The position numbers and the translations under genes were made by a program. Shown here piece by piece: positions 35,090 through 46,973 of a DNA stretch of 64,000 bases (its first letter is position 1; every line of letters starts with the position of its first letter). The stretch comes from Sinonovacula constricta (Eukaryota > Mollusca > Bivalvia > Cardiida > Solecurtidae). Where the stretch lies: the NCBI GenBank assembly GCA_007844125.1, contig CM017563.1, positions 372,001 through 436,000 of the forward strand, in the 5' to 3' direction. Under the pieces are notes generated by a model, which saw nothing but the letters and a program-made list of their open reading frames with translations, was not told the origin of the DNA and ran no database searches.

Positions 35090-37119
35090 AAGTTTCTGCT
35101 TAAAATAGTAATCAATAACAAAGCTGATTACTTGGGTGATGATATGATTTTTCACATAAATGTAAGATGTCAATAAACAGTACGTGTGATCATTTCAGGT
35201 AACATTTTTGTTGGGTTGTTTAAGGAGGAAAAACTTGGTCCAAACTATTGGATACATCCTTTAAATTCCTTTTTTATTCAGAGAGGGAACACTGAAAATA
35301 TAGTAACATACACTCTCGTCTAAAATTGCCACTTTTCATAACACACGTACACTTATTTATATACTTTGTATTATTTCAGGACATTGACCTGGTTGTAACT
35401 TATCAGAAGTCACTACACTGTCAACATGCTCCATGTTGGCTTGATAAACACGTATTTGTATAACTTTGGCAAAAAGTGTGAATCCAGATCGGGCAAATCC
35501 CTGCTGGGAGCTTTCTGATCAGGATCTGCACTATTGGCTGCTAAATCTCTGGCATTATGTCTAGGCACCTTTGCCAGTCAATGTAAAGACGATAACTAAG
35601 AAGTCTGGGTTATTAACAAATGTAGGAAGTGTTATTTTTCCACAGTATTAACTTATATCTTATTTTCAAACAGAAACAAACTTTGTTGAACCAGAATACA
35701 TACACGAACTAAATTTTAAATATTGTCACAAACTTCAAAAGAGAATGTTGTCTTTACGTTGTGAGACATTTAAGCGTTGCAAAACTTTTAAACACTTTTA
35801 AGCAATTTAAGCCCAATAACACATGTATTTGAACACTGCATGTGGCTCGTTATTGTCATAAAAATACTCAAAACTGGCTAAGTCAAATTAAAAGTTAAAA
35901 CGACAAAATACATCAATAAAGACTAGATGATTGTGGATATGTGGATTTATTATTATACATAGGATAAGTTGTCTTCAGTATTGAATAAGTGCCGGCTTAT
36001 TTCTAATACCATACATGTATATAATCAGAACTGACCATTCATCCATACCATAATTTAAACTTTCATTTCAAACAGCCCATCATTCCGATTGTGACGACAA
36101 AAAAAACTACAGACATATATTCCTAATAAGGCCATATGCATATATTGATTACCAAGATTATCTTCAGATGGTTTTATACCCAAAACAGAAAAGTGTTCAA
36201 ATATTGACATTAAGGTCAGAAAATACATTGAGGAATGATAAAATAACAATGTATACATTTACATATAAAACATAAAATGTACGATAAAGATGTAGATTTG
36301 GAACCATGCATTTGCAGACATATGCTACTTATCTATGGTCAAGATAACAATGTTCTATGATATTTCTACGAACTGGCTTTTTCTTTATTCCTTTAAGTTA
36401 CCATTTTATTGTGTTGAAAGTACACAAAAATATCGGCTTTCTAAAACAAACATGTCAAGGAAAATGTCCCTAATGTGGTGGTTATAAAGTACAAACTAAC
36501 CAAAGAGTAAGTGACAGTAATTTGTGTATGTATCTCGCTTTGTCTTAAGTCAAATTCAAAAAATGTTTTGACATTTTAAATGCTTACAAGTAACATGTTT
36601 AATTATTTTCTTATGTGTCATTATCGAAAACCTTATCTAAATATCTACAATACAACACTTAGTTTTATTTTGAACCCAAAGACATTGAAAAAGATTGATG
36701 ACAAACAAGTCATAGATAAAGTAACAATAGTTGCCCGTCTTTTTTCTATAAATATAACGGGTAATAAGACATTTCTTGATTATTTCACAGTGGAATATAA
36801 GGTTTTACGTCCGTTTTTAAGTCTGGTTTTACAGAAAATCCCAATTTTGTGAACAAGCGGATTAGAAAAATATGGAAAGTGTCATTTCCTTTAATTAAGG
36901 TAAACTGGCTGAACTTTAAGCAATACTATACACTGGTTTCGATTTGATCCTCTGCATCCAATGTCGCTTGTGGTGCTGAAACAGGTGCTCCGGCCCGGCA
37001 ATGATGAACGATTTCTCTTTCTTTGTCTGGTTTGCTTTTGTTGAATTTTGTCAGGGACCACTTTTAAAAACAGTTTGACATAGTCCTAGGACTTAATGTA
37101 TGAATACCCACTTAGTCTT
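35090..37119. other. No gene supported
   Basis: AT-rich sequence without recognised domains. One acceptor-like site followed by a 27-codon frame (35380-35463) is too little to call. Confidence 0.5.
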
Positions 37120-37560
37120 CTTCACCTACATCTGGGCATAGGGCCTTCACTTCCGTATGCCATCTGGTTTTTTTTATCTTGAGCCATGTGCTTAGCTTCA
37201 CTTCATGATAGACGTAGGGACTTCAACTCAGTCGATAAAGTCCTTTTCCAGGTGGCCATTTGTCTACCTAGCGTATCTCCAATCCATGTCTGTCCATCTC
37301 TCTAACTACTTGTGCTGCCTTCCCCGACTTGTAGAGTGTTCTCACATTCAAATTTCCAATCCTTTAGACGTTCTTCGGAGATAGAAGAGTCTGCAGACAA
37401 GTCCGCTTTGTACGCACTCTCTGGGGTCGATTCCGTTGATCCATATGATTAACAATAGTTTTAGTTTCTGTAGCGAGCTATTGTTTTACAAGGTGGAGTT
37501 GCTAGTCCTACGCCCAACCCTCCTCCTTTTGCAGCACGGGCTTGGGACCGGCCATGGTGG
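37120..37560 (-). mobile_element. Internally deleted non-LTR retrotransposon (endonuclease start joined to RT end)
   Basis: Minus strand. The right part (about 37560-37290) has the 5' leader and the first endonuclease block, readable as NVRTLYKSGKAAQVVREMDRH, a pattern often mis-annotated in animals as craniofacial development protein 2-like. It then passes straight into the far C-terminus of the RT: a TWKRTLSTELKSLRLS block, KHMAQDKK and a PMPRC end at about 37120. Nearly the entire middle of the element is missing. No target duplication was found. Confidence 0.65.
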
Positions 37561-37964
37561 AGTTATAGTGTATGCATGGTTCACCAATAATATCATGTCA
37601 ATCAATATTAATTGGTTCTCCTACATCAACATGTCATTTCTGGATTGTCTTGTTCTGCCTCAAATCTCAGCAATTGTGATGCTAGCAATTCCTGACTCAA
37701 CTGAAATAGGATTTGCAGTTTTCATTGTAAGTTGTCTTTCTTTCTTGCGTAAATTTACTTGTATGATATCTGGCATAACAGGCCCGGTACATAGCAATAT
37801 TATGTTGGAAACTTCAGAGATATCACCGACCAGTTGTTAGCTCAGAATAGCTGCCTTGGGGTATATAGCTCAACCCTTAAAGAAAAGAACAACAGATAGC
37901 AGCTACACAATAAAATAATTCAACCAATTTTGATCACATTAGTGATGTCCAGCTACTTGATGGA

Positions 37965-38122
37965 CATATATCTGGGAAGAACCACTGGCACACTTCAAGA
38001 CAGCTGGAAAAAACATTCCCACATTAAGTCCTTCGTCGTGAACGTGACTTGAACCCACGTGGTAAGTGGTTAATCAGTCAGAGGAATAACAAACATTGAT
38101 TCTACCACTATGCCAACGTCCC
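37965..38122 (-). mobile_element. tRNA-headed SINE-like repeat (family E)
   Basis: The minus-strand head has TGGCATAGTGGTAGAATC (A-box-like) near 38115-38095 and GGGTTCAAGTCACG (B-box-like) near 38057-38044, with an over-long gap between them. The tail block is shared with 15950-16035. Confidence 0.5.
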
Positions 38123-38409
38123 ATAATATAAAAAAGAAAAACAACATCAACATTACTGTTATAAGCTATTCCAGCTTTATATGATGAAACCGTTATATTC
38201 ATCTGACATGGTCTAACAACAAAATATATAGCTATGCTTTTGTGAATTATTGTGTTGTATACATGAATAATGACTAAAATGCTATAAATAAGTACATTAA
38301 CAACAAACAAACGAGAAATCAGAAATACATCCTGATTAATAGTCCAACAGCAGTTTGCGATGTTTTATTCAATTTGGTGAACAGACCATTATTCTGACAA
38401 TGTGTATGT

Positions 38410-38714
38410 AGTTTTTGTTATTTATTGGGTTTATCGTCCCACCAACACTATTTCTGTTATCTGGAGACAGTGTCTACTTGAAGCAGACATAGTGCTGCCT
38501 TCACTGTGTATAGCATGCTATGAACACCTACCACACCCAGTCACATTATCCGGACACCGGACCAACCAGTCGTGGAACTACCCTTATATCTGCTTGAGTG
38601 TATGCGAGGGTGCTATACCACTACCATTTTTTATGACTTTGGCATGTCGCGGCCTGGGTTCGAACTAGGTGCTTCCCGTATGTGGACGCTTTACCAATTG
38701 CGCTACTAGGTCCG
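38410..38714 (-). mobile_element. tRNA-derived SINE (family A)
   Basis: Minus-strand family A copy with the tRNA-like head at the right (CTAGTAGCGCAATTGGTAAAGC, B-box GGTTCGAACCC-like) and the tail at the left ending in AATAAATAAC. A short GTATGT at 38404-38409 and 38715-38720 may be the target duplication. Confidence 0.8.
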
Positions 38715-39415
38715 GTATGTGATGGTAGACCATCTGTATAATAAAATATGATTAAAACCTTGATAGAGCTTTTTTTCTCGCTGCATCATCTCAACTCTCC
38801 TCTGATAGTGAGATTATATATAATTGTAAATCTAAACACATCATACTGTTGAACTCACACAATATAAAAGAAAAATAATGGAACATTATCATACATTGAC
38901 TTTGCGTTGTGAAAACTATCAATATATATCAGGATATGTTCATTGTTTAGTTTTTATTTAAATGATATTCATGAATAAATGTTTCTGTATACAGTCTAAC
39001 CTCTGTCTTTTTATTCAATCCAGCTTAGTCAGGAACACTTTTCAGTACTGATTTCGGTCCATCCTTTTTTAAAGCCGATCTCAAAAGCTAAGAAGCTTAA
39101 TGGCTCAGCTGTCAGCATCTGGCCACCAAAACGTATCCTATTGTCTTTGTTTACCTCGTTATGTGTTTCTTTTGTCTGCCGATGCAATAACAAGTTTTAA
39201 TAAAGCGCAATGGAGTATGTTACAATCCCATGCACTTAAAAATCCCGTAAGACAGTGAACGTCAAAATAACGTTGAATTGCTGACTTCATTTTGATCAAA
39301 TGCTTGTTGCTTTGTATATTTACCGGCCATGAAATGACGCGATGGTCGTCGACAATCCTGAATGTAGACACTCGTGCATTATATAGCGATGTTTTGACTT
39401 TTATAATATAGGCAA

Positions 39416-41340
39416 GACGATAGAAAACTTTATTGCCACTAATGATATATGTTTGGTCAATAACAAAAATCCAACATACTTGCATCCCGCAACTGGGCAT
39501 TATTCATCACCAGACCTAACATTGTGTCACCCCTCTTTATATTTAGATTACACTTGGGATGTACACGATGACCTTTGTGGAAGTGATCACTTTCTTGTAA
39601 TCCTTACAAACTATACTTCACCAATAGGCGAAGATAATCCTCGTTGGAAGATGGACAGAGCAAACTAGGACTTGTTCTCAGCACTTTGTTCTGCAGAGCT
39701 TGGCCCAACTTCAATAGAAAATGTAGATGACAAAATTGTCGCATTATTGTCGGCTAAATCAAAACATAGTAATCCTTGGTTTAATGAAGTGTTTAAAAAT
39801 TATATTCGTAAACATAGGGCGGCATTAAAGCAATTTGATGTTCGACCTTCCGATACTAATCTTAATGACCTTAAAAAAACGGGCTATTAAACATGTCAAA
39901 AGATCATCTTGGCAAAAGTATGTTTCAAAAATAAATGGCAAGACTTCCATCAAAAACGTTTGGTCTGCTATTAAAGAGATTAGCGGTAAACCATCATATT
40001 CAACTGTTAACCACCTTAAAATAAAACGCACTGTGATAACTGATTAACAAAACATTTCGAACACATTGGCTGAAAATTTTACCCAAAACTCCTCAGCGGC
40101 AAACTACACGCCTCAATTTCAAACCTTTAAACACTCTGCTGAAAGGGAAAAGGATAATTTTAAATCTAATAATAACGAAACTTACAATCAATCCTTTTCC
40201 TTGAAAGAGCTTAGAGATGTTCTAAATAATTCGCATGATACCGCTGCAGGTCCAGGCGACATACCGTACCATTTTTTTTAAAAACATTTACCAAATCGAT
40301 CTCTAAACTTACTTCTGTCATTCTTTAATGAAATTTGGGTATCCGGTAAAGTACCAGATTCTTGGAAAAATGCCTTTATTATTCCAGTTCATAGACAAGG
40401 TAAGGACCCAAGAGATCCTCAAAGCTATAGACCTATTGCTTTGACGACCTGTATCTGTAAAACCTTAGAACGAATGATTAATAATAGACTTGTCTGGTAT
40501 CTTGAGTCCAACAACTTAATTTCAGAATATCAAAGTAATTCAGACAACAACGTAGCACAGTCGATCATCTTGTTCGTTTAGAAACACTCATTCGTGATGC
40601 TTTTATCGAGAAGGAACACCTTGTAGCTGTTTTTTTTTTATCTAGAAAAGGCTTATGACACGGCTTGGAAACATTGGATTTTTAAGGATTTAGGTGACCT
40701 TGGTCTCAGGGGTCGTTTACCAATTTTCATTCACACCTTCCATTCTGACAGAACTTTTCAGATCAAGATTGGGTCCACCCTGTCATCTGTTCATAAACAG
40801 GAACAAGGTGTTCCCCAGGGTAGTATTCTATTCTGTTACCCTTTTTAACATGAAAATAAATAATATTGTAAAAAAAACCTTCATGAAGGAGAAGACTGTT
40901 CACTTTTTGTGGAGGATTTTGTTTTTTGTTACCGCTCCAAAATATGAGCACAATTGAAAGACAATTACAACAATGTCTAAATAACTTGAAAAAATGGAGC
41001 AACACTAACTGTTTTTAATTTTCTCCAACCAAAACCAACTGTATACATTTCTGTCAGAAACGATATATTCATATTGACTCCGAATTGTTTTTTTAAATAA
41101 CGTTCGCTTTCCCGTAGTCCAGGAAACTAAGTTTCTTGGAGTCATTTGTGACAGGAAACTGACATTTCTTCTACATTTCAGGAAACAATCATTGCAGTAT
41201 CATCGGATTTTATGCTTAACAAAAAATGTGTTGGGTGTTCGACAAACGTGTTGTGAATTATTTCGCAGTAGAATATTTATTGAAGTTACAAGCTAAAACT
41301 CGTCTTATGAAAAAAACAAGAACAACATCATTTTCCTTCA
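39416..41340 (+). mobile_element. 5'-truncated non-LTR retrotransposon: endonuclease end plus reverse transcriptase
   Basis: The reading frame, broken many times, begins in the C-terminal part of an apurinic-type endonuclease (SSPDLTLCHPSLYLDYTW, then CGSDHFLVI). It continues through a linker (NPWFNEVFKNYIRKHRA) into RT blocks: TAAGPGDIPYHF, WKNAFIIPVHRQGKDP, SYRPIALTTCICKTLERM and QGVPQGS-type (EQGVPQGS frame-shifted at about 40803). The catalytic box reads FVEDF where VDD is expected, so one catalytic aspartate is glutamate. It fades out after about 41280. It is a dead copy on the plus strand, probably from an I/Jockey-type family. Confidence 0.8.
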
Positions 41341-41410
41341 ATAAATGGTAAGGATATCAAAGATTATAACATTTAAATTTGTAGTCAAAGCCCCTTTACA
41401 GATATTCAAT

Positions 41411-41530
41411 GTTAATTACATTTAGCAGTTTGTTTCTAAATACTACGATAATCATACCTAATTACATTTAGCAGTTTGTTTCTAAATACTACGATAATCA
41501 TACCTACTTACAATTAGCAGTTTGTTTTTT
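41411..41530. repeat. Tandem duplication, unit about 51 bp
   Basis: Two full copies and one partial copy of a unit containing TTAGCAGTTTGTTTCTAAAT and ACTACGATAATCATACCTA, the first two almost identical. Confidence 0.85.
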
Positions 41531-41634
41531 TTAATTGCCTTTATATCTTGATCAGCATGTTCAATGTCATTTTTTATACTTCAATTTAATCTCTGAAGTT
41601 AATATCATTTTAAACTATTTTCTTTTGTCCTATT

Positions 41635-41975
41635 AGCAATCTTTGAGATGGGCCTTTTGTCCTACTTTTAAAATTTATTGAGGGGGCTTTTGTCCTACCT
41701 TTAAAATTATTGAGAGGCTATCGTCCTACCTATAAAATTTATTGACGGGAGCTTTTGTCCCTATCTTCAAAATTTATTGACGGGGCTTTTGTCCTACTTT
41801 TAAAATTCATTGAGGTTACTTTTGTCCTACCTTTAAAATTTATTAACGGGGGCTTTTGTCCCTATCTTCAAAATTTATTGAGGGGTGGGGGGCCTTTTGT
41901 CCACTAAGTCATTTTTAACGAGAGGGCTTTTGTCCGAGTGGTGGAGTGGGGGTAGGATTTTGTCCGTCCGTCTAA
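41635..41975. repeat. Minisatellite, unit about 40 bp
   Basis: About eight irregular units built on CTTTTGTCCTACTTTTAAAA then TTTATTGAGGGGG. Confidence 0.85.
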
Positions 41976-42072
41976 GCGAGCTGCTACAGGATATAACAAT
42001 CCAACAAAGAAGTAGGTTTGTGGTAAGATATGAATGAAACCATTTAATAATTTAATAATAATTTAATAATTT

Positions 42073-42106
42073 AATAAGGCAAACAGAAGAGGCACACATT
42101 GGGATT
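42073..42106. repeat. 34-bp target-site duplication, left copy
   Basis: Identical by eye to 43014-43047; the two flank the LINE at 42107-43013. Confidence 0.85.
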
Positions 42107-43013
42107 TTACAGCCGAAATTCATGCTGTTAACCTTTCACTGGATTTTATTTCCAAGTATTCGGGTACAAAGTTTGTAGTATTCACCGACTCATTGTCGGT
42201 TTTACAATCCATTAAAACTATGAATTTGTCTAACCCTTACATAAGAACACTTCTTTTGAAGCTCAACGAAATTTCTTCAGACAAGAACATTGTTTTCTGT
42301 TGGCTACCTAGTCATGTAGGCATCCGAGGCAACGAGGATGCAGACAAAAATGCAAAGTCTGCTTCAAATCTTAATGAAGCAGATATTTGCATACCCCATA
42401 CAGATTTTAAACCATGTATAAATAGATACGTTTTATCTAAATGGCAAACAAGTTGGGATAGTACTGTCCATAACAAATTACACGACATCAAACCTAAGGT
42501 TGGTTCTTATACCTCTACTCATAGAGACGACAGACAGGAGGACGTTGTTCTTACCCGCTGTCGAATAGGTCATTCTAGACTAACTCATTCTTATCTTTTA
42601 CAAAGAGAAGACCAACCTGAGTGTGTTCCTTGTCAGGAACCACTGACAGTTAAGCATATTTTATTAGACTGTATTGACACCAACCACATACGATCTAAAT
42701 ATTTTAATGTCAATACCATGTTTGATTTGTTTAAGACAGTGCCCAACTCTACACTTGTTTGTTTTTTAAAAGAAATTTGCATTTTTAACCGATTGTAATG
42801 TCTTAACAGTTAATTGTGATATCTTTGCAAGTTTTAATACTGTTATCCATATATATTTGTTTTCAAATATTTTTAACTTGTATATTCTCACGTTCCGAAA
42901 TACCTATTTTAGTTTTAACACTGTTAATTCAATGTTGATTAATTAAACTTTATTCGGCGCCGTATGACCTATAAAGTGTCGGTATGCCGTTAAACCCAAA
43001 ATACAAATACAAA
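42107..43013 (+). mobile_element. 5'-truncated non-LTR retrotransposon: RNase H and C-terminal knuckle
   Basis: The open frame to 42798 covers an RNase H domain (FVVFTDSLSVLQSIK with the catalytic D, then WLPSHVGIRGNEDADKNAKS with the G-N-E-x-A-D box) and a cysteine/histidine C-terminal motif (CVPCQEPLTVKHILLDC). RNase H after RT is typical of I-group LINEs. The 3' end has ATTCGGCGCCGTATGACC, CCGTTAAACCCAAAATACAA and an A-rich tail. It is flanked by a 34-bp direct repeat at 42073-42106 and 43014-43047, so it is its own insertion rather than the continuation of the fragment at 39416. Confidence 0.85.
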
Positions 43014-43047
43014 AATAAGGCAAACAGAAGAGGCACACATTGGGATT
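43014..43047. repeat. 34-bp target-site duplication, right copy
   Basis: Follows directly on the A-rich tail of the LINE. Confidence 0.85.
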
Positions 43048-43997
43048 CTGTACAGAACTATGAACAGGAACAACATAGATGTAATCCCGGTGCCTTTCAA
43101 AGCGCAGTTACCACTGCCACCAGAAAATAAAATCATCAATCGATTGCACACACGAGATTTTGACGGGTTATATTATTTTGGTATAGTTTTTAAGTTAAAT
43201 CTTTATAGTTTTATTCAAACGATAACGTCAGAGGAATGTTTACATTTTAAAAATATAATTTTTAATATGGCAGCATCCATGAACGTTTGCAAGTACGTAA
43301 ATAGAGCGATGGTTTGTGTTTAAACACTTGAAAAGGGCAATTTGCCGAAAATTTTAGTGTGAACGGTTTTAGAAAAAATATTTTTTTGATTATACAGGAT
43401 ATTTAGCGGAACACCACATATCGTCCTAAAATAGATATGAAACTGATGAAAACTCTTATTAAATATTTCATACTAACCTTGTATTGCCAATGAATACTAT
43501 ACTTATGCTTATGGATACTTTACTAAATCGTCTTTATTTAAACAAGGTCGTACTGTGAAATTCTAAGATACCTAAAGGTATTGGTTTATTGTCGTGGCAT
43601 GTGTTCGAAAATAAAAACGTTGTCGGATATCACCTATACATATAGCCTGAGTACTACTTAACTACAGATTTGGACACAACCAGTGTTAACACAACTGAAC
43701 ATATATACGTTTTTAGTATTCTTTGAACAACTAGGTAGATTCTCTCAAGTTTAAAAGGTTCCAATCTATTTCCTTGTAACACTCTCGCGTCGTGGATGAA
43801 ACTTTAGCACATTTTTCCTTCTTCAATTTAAATATAAGTTTCAGTTACATCATTACCAAATACACAAGTAAAAAATCCCTTTTGAGGTAGCTTCCTGTTG
43901 TATTAAAATTATGTTTTGGTTTGTTTTTAGTTTATACAATTTAAGAAAGAGTGGGATATTTCCATATATTTTGCTCTTGCGTAATTAAAGATATAAC
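43048..43997. other. No gene recognised
   Basis: AT-rich sequence with one 87-codon frame (43060-43323) lacking any motif. Confidence 0.5.
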
Positions 43998-44275
43998 CGG
44001 TCGCAATAGCTTAAATGATAGAGCGTCGGCTTGCGGATTGAGAGGTCGCGGGTTCAAACCCCGGCCGGTTCAAACCAAAGACTTTAAAGTTGGTAGTGTG
44101 GCTTCCCTCCTAACGCTCGGGGCTAAGGGGACAGCATTACGCCTGACTCGTCGGTGTCAGTATAATGGATCGGCCGGGTTCAGTCGCTGAGCACCTCATA
44201 CGTGCCCCTGTGCTATAATGACAGAAATGTCGCTGCACAGTATCGACAAAAATGCCGGCAAATCCCAGTTAAATA
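43998..44275 (+). mobile_element. tRNA-derived SINE (family B)
   Basis: Plus strand: A-box ATAGCTTAAATGATAGAGCG, B-box GGGTTCAAACCCC, then the family B body (CAAAGACTTTAAAGTTGG, GACAGCATTACGCCTGACTC, TGAGCACCTCATACGTGCCC), ending CCGGCAAATCC. The target duplication is unclear (TTAAAGATATAA against TTAAATATAA is possible). Confidence 0.88.
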
Positions 44276-44484
44276 TAATATAGTGTATGTCATAGTTCCC
44301 ATCTTGCATAGTCTCATATAGCTGATTTTTTTATTGAGTTCAATCCAATTTTGAATTTATAACAAATTTATTTCGTTAAGGCTGTCAACAATTGTTTGGG
44401 TTATTTTATGTTATTAAACATGGCACACGTGCTTATTGAGAGCTGTTTTTTTCCGCAGCTACATGCGACACCGTGAACATATAT

Positions 44485-45195
44485 GAAAGTATAGCCTTAA
44501 ACTAGTGTGTTTATCCAGTTTAGAATGAAAACTATCACAGTAGGGTCTGAAAGAAGGGTAGTTATCCAGTTTTGGATGAAAATCTATCACAATATGGTCT
44601 TAAAGTAAGGCGTTTATTCATTTTATGATGACAATATAGTTTGGTCTCAAAGTGGATTGTTTATGCAGCGTGAATAAAAATCTTTCATCGTAAGATTTTA
44701 AGATAGAGTGTTTATCTAATAAAGGGGGAAAAGTAATTATTGCATAGCTTTAAGGCAAAAAATTGTTCGAGGTCTGGAAGGTTAAAAGCTAACACATAAA
44801 AAGAGCATGTATCCCACCAAGAGTAAAAGGCCACATCGAATGTTTTGGCAGTATGGTTATATCCAGTGTAGGATGGGACTCTCCATCGTATGGTCTTAGG
44901 GTAGTGTGTTTACCCTTAATAGGGTGTGAAAGGCCAACATCGTACGGTCTTAAGGTAGTGTGTGTATCATTTATAGGGTGTGAAAGGCCAGCATCGTATG
45001 GTCTTGAGGTAGTGTGTTTTTCCTTAATAGGGTGTGAAAAGCCAACATCGTACGGTTTTAAGGTGGGGAATTTATCCTTTATAGGGTGTTAAAGGCCAGC
45101 ATCGCATGGTCTTAATGTAGTGTGTTTATCGAGTGTAAGGTGAAACTTTATCAGCGCATTGTCTTAGGGTTAAGTGTTTATGCCAGTGTACAATA
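44485..45195. repeat. 54-bp minisatellite
   Basis: The core at 44853-45110 has regular 54-bp units with ATAGGGTGTGAAAGGCC and CATCGTATGGTCTTAAGG; landmarks fall near 44919, 44972, 45027 and 45081. More diverged units extend to both sides. Because 54 is divisible by three, an 18-residue repeat frame stays open; there is no other sign of a gene. Confidence 0.85.
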
Positions 45196-45199
45196 TACC

Positions 45200-45811
45200 T
45201 GCCTTTTATCATCACTTTTATTTGCCGTTGTAAACCAGGCTATATATTCGCCTGTTACCAAAAAAGCCAACTGATCCTGTAGTTGCAGCGGTTTGTCTCG
45301 ACACGATGTTTTAATGTGCGTGGTTGGATTACGATGGCTACATTCAGATTCTGGTAGTTGTATTTCGTTTTATTGATATTATTATTTCTTTCGGATGGAA
45401 TGTAATTCTGATAATTCCGTTTTTTTTTATTCTAATTAAAACAGTTATACATGAAGTGCATAATTTATGTAAAATCTTTTTGCAAGATACATTACTGAGG
45501 CACAAAACAACTAAACGTCGGAAAACGATGAATTTATTTTCTATGTCTCTCCATGCATATGGGCACCTTGCCAGTAAGCAAGTGGGTGGAGACATGGCTA
45601 GTTCTTGTGCCAAGTGTTCATATAGATAGAAACATTCACGAAATTAACTCTGTAGGAAACAATTCTTAGAAAAAATCCTTAAATAGCGAATACAAGACAT
45701 ATAGTGATTGTTACAGTGTCTCTGAGAACGTGATTTAAACTGAGATTGGCATCAATGTTTTTCCTAGAGTCATAATCATAACATATTAAGTAATTGTACG
45801 TATAAGCTGCT
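45200..45811. other. No gene supported
   Basis: Overlapping antiparallel frames of about 90 codons without motifs. Confidence 0.5.
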
Positions 45812-45817
45812 GTGTTG

Positions 45818-45854
<37 letters not shown>

Positions 45855-46215
45855 ACCCTCTCTCTCTCTTCCACCCTCTCTCTCGCAACAGCGATTGGAG
45901 AGCGACGGAACAGGAAAACATAAAGAGGATGCGCTCTGCGCAATGCACACCAAGAGCGAGGGCGGGAGCAGCGCCGAAACACCAACCCCTCTCTTGTTAT
46001 ATCTTTCCGCGCTCCCGCACCCATCTCCTCTCTTTCTCTCTCTCCCTTCCCCCAAATATATATCTATTTTCTATCTCATCCCTTCCCCACCCGATCTCTT
46101 CTCTTTCCTCTATCTCTCCCTCTTCCCCACCTCTCTTTCTCTCTCTCCCTCTCTCCCACCGCTCTCTCTCTCCCTCTCCCCCACCCTCTCTCTCCCTCTT
46201 TCTCTTTCTGAATTT
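45812..46215. repeat. (CT)n-rich polypyrimidine tracts flanking a GC-rich block
   Basis: CT runs at 45812-45886 and 46020-46215 enclose about 130 bases (45887-46017) that are unusually GC- and CpG-rich for this region (AGAGCGACGG, GCGAGGGCGGGAGCAGCGCC). Confidence 0.9.
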
Positions 46216-46725
46216 ATTTAAAGACAGCTGCGTCGTCTCACGCTTCATGTAAATTTAATCAGCGTAAAACCAGCTATCATTTCTCTTTTATCCTAGTGTG
46301 CAATCATAGAGCTTAGGGTAAATGTTGGTGCTCCAGACACAACGCCAAACTGTCTTATCTAAAATGTAAAACATGTCAGTAAATATCAATTGCACCTAGT
46401 TGTGTTGTTTTAATTTCCAGTTAATTGATAATTGAACTTGTAAATGTCATTTCAGTCAGTCCGTCATTCCTATCATTTTGCCGTCATTTAAACAGTTTAC
46501 AAAATTCACAAGATTCACAAAATGAGTGCTAAAACACAAGTAACAACACAACATGAGGGCAAAACGTAAAATCATTAATTATGAAGTAATATCACAATAG
46601 AGAAAACATCTTTACCACCTCGACTTATTTATTCGACAAATTATTTTCAAATCCATTTACTAATCATTTTTATAAAAAAAAGACTTGCACGTCTAAAACC
46701 AATATTTTATCCCACCATCTCTGTT

Positions 46726-46778
46726 AATATCGGTTGATATAACCCGTATGACAAAGATGAGCTTAATCAACCGATATT
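46726..46778. repeat. Perfect 13-bp inverted repeat
   Basis: AATATCGGTTGAT at 46726-46738 faces ATCAACCGATATT at 46766-46778 across a 27-base spacer. Confidence 0.85.
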
Positions 46779-46898
46779 CGCGCACCTGCTCTAAGCCGGA
46801 CTACTTTTTTGACGAAACGATCAGGAATTTTTACATGAACGAAACTAATTTATCGCGTACGTAATACAGGCAAGAGATTAAACCTGTTTAGGAATAGT

Positions 46899-46973
46899 TA
46901 TAAAAGCAATAAACATTCAAATTTGTGGTCTGCAAGAATAAAAACAACTGTCAAAATGTCAGATTATGTGAGT
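46899..46973 (+). promoter_or_regulatory. Possible promoter and first exon of the DUF885 gene
   Basis: TATAAAAG at 46899-46906 is followed about 57 bases later by an ATG (46956) and a strong donor (TTAT then GTGAGT at 46968). The position suits a first exon for the gene at 48121. However, the four codons from this ATG end in phase 0, while the exon at 48121 needs two leading bases, so either another small exon lies between or this is not the start. Confidence 0.3.

Noticed and set aside
35380..35463. Acceptor-like TTTCAG followed by a 27-codon frame
   Set aside because: One splice-like site and a short frame are expected by chance; no partner exon found.
39416..43013. A single LINE spanning endonuclease to RNase H
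   Set aside because: The RNase H part has its own 34-bp flanking duplication, and unrelated minisatellites lie between, so they are two insertions.
44853..45092. 79-codon frame with 18-residue repeats
   Set aside because: A direct consequence of a 54-bp minisatellite; no start context, splice site or domain.
45812..46252. Long Ser/Leu/Pro-rich frame
   Set aside because: Produced by the CT tracts; no other coding sign.
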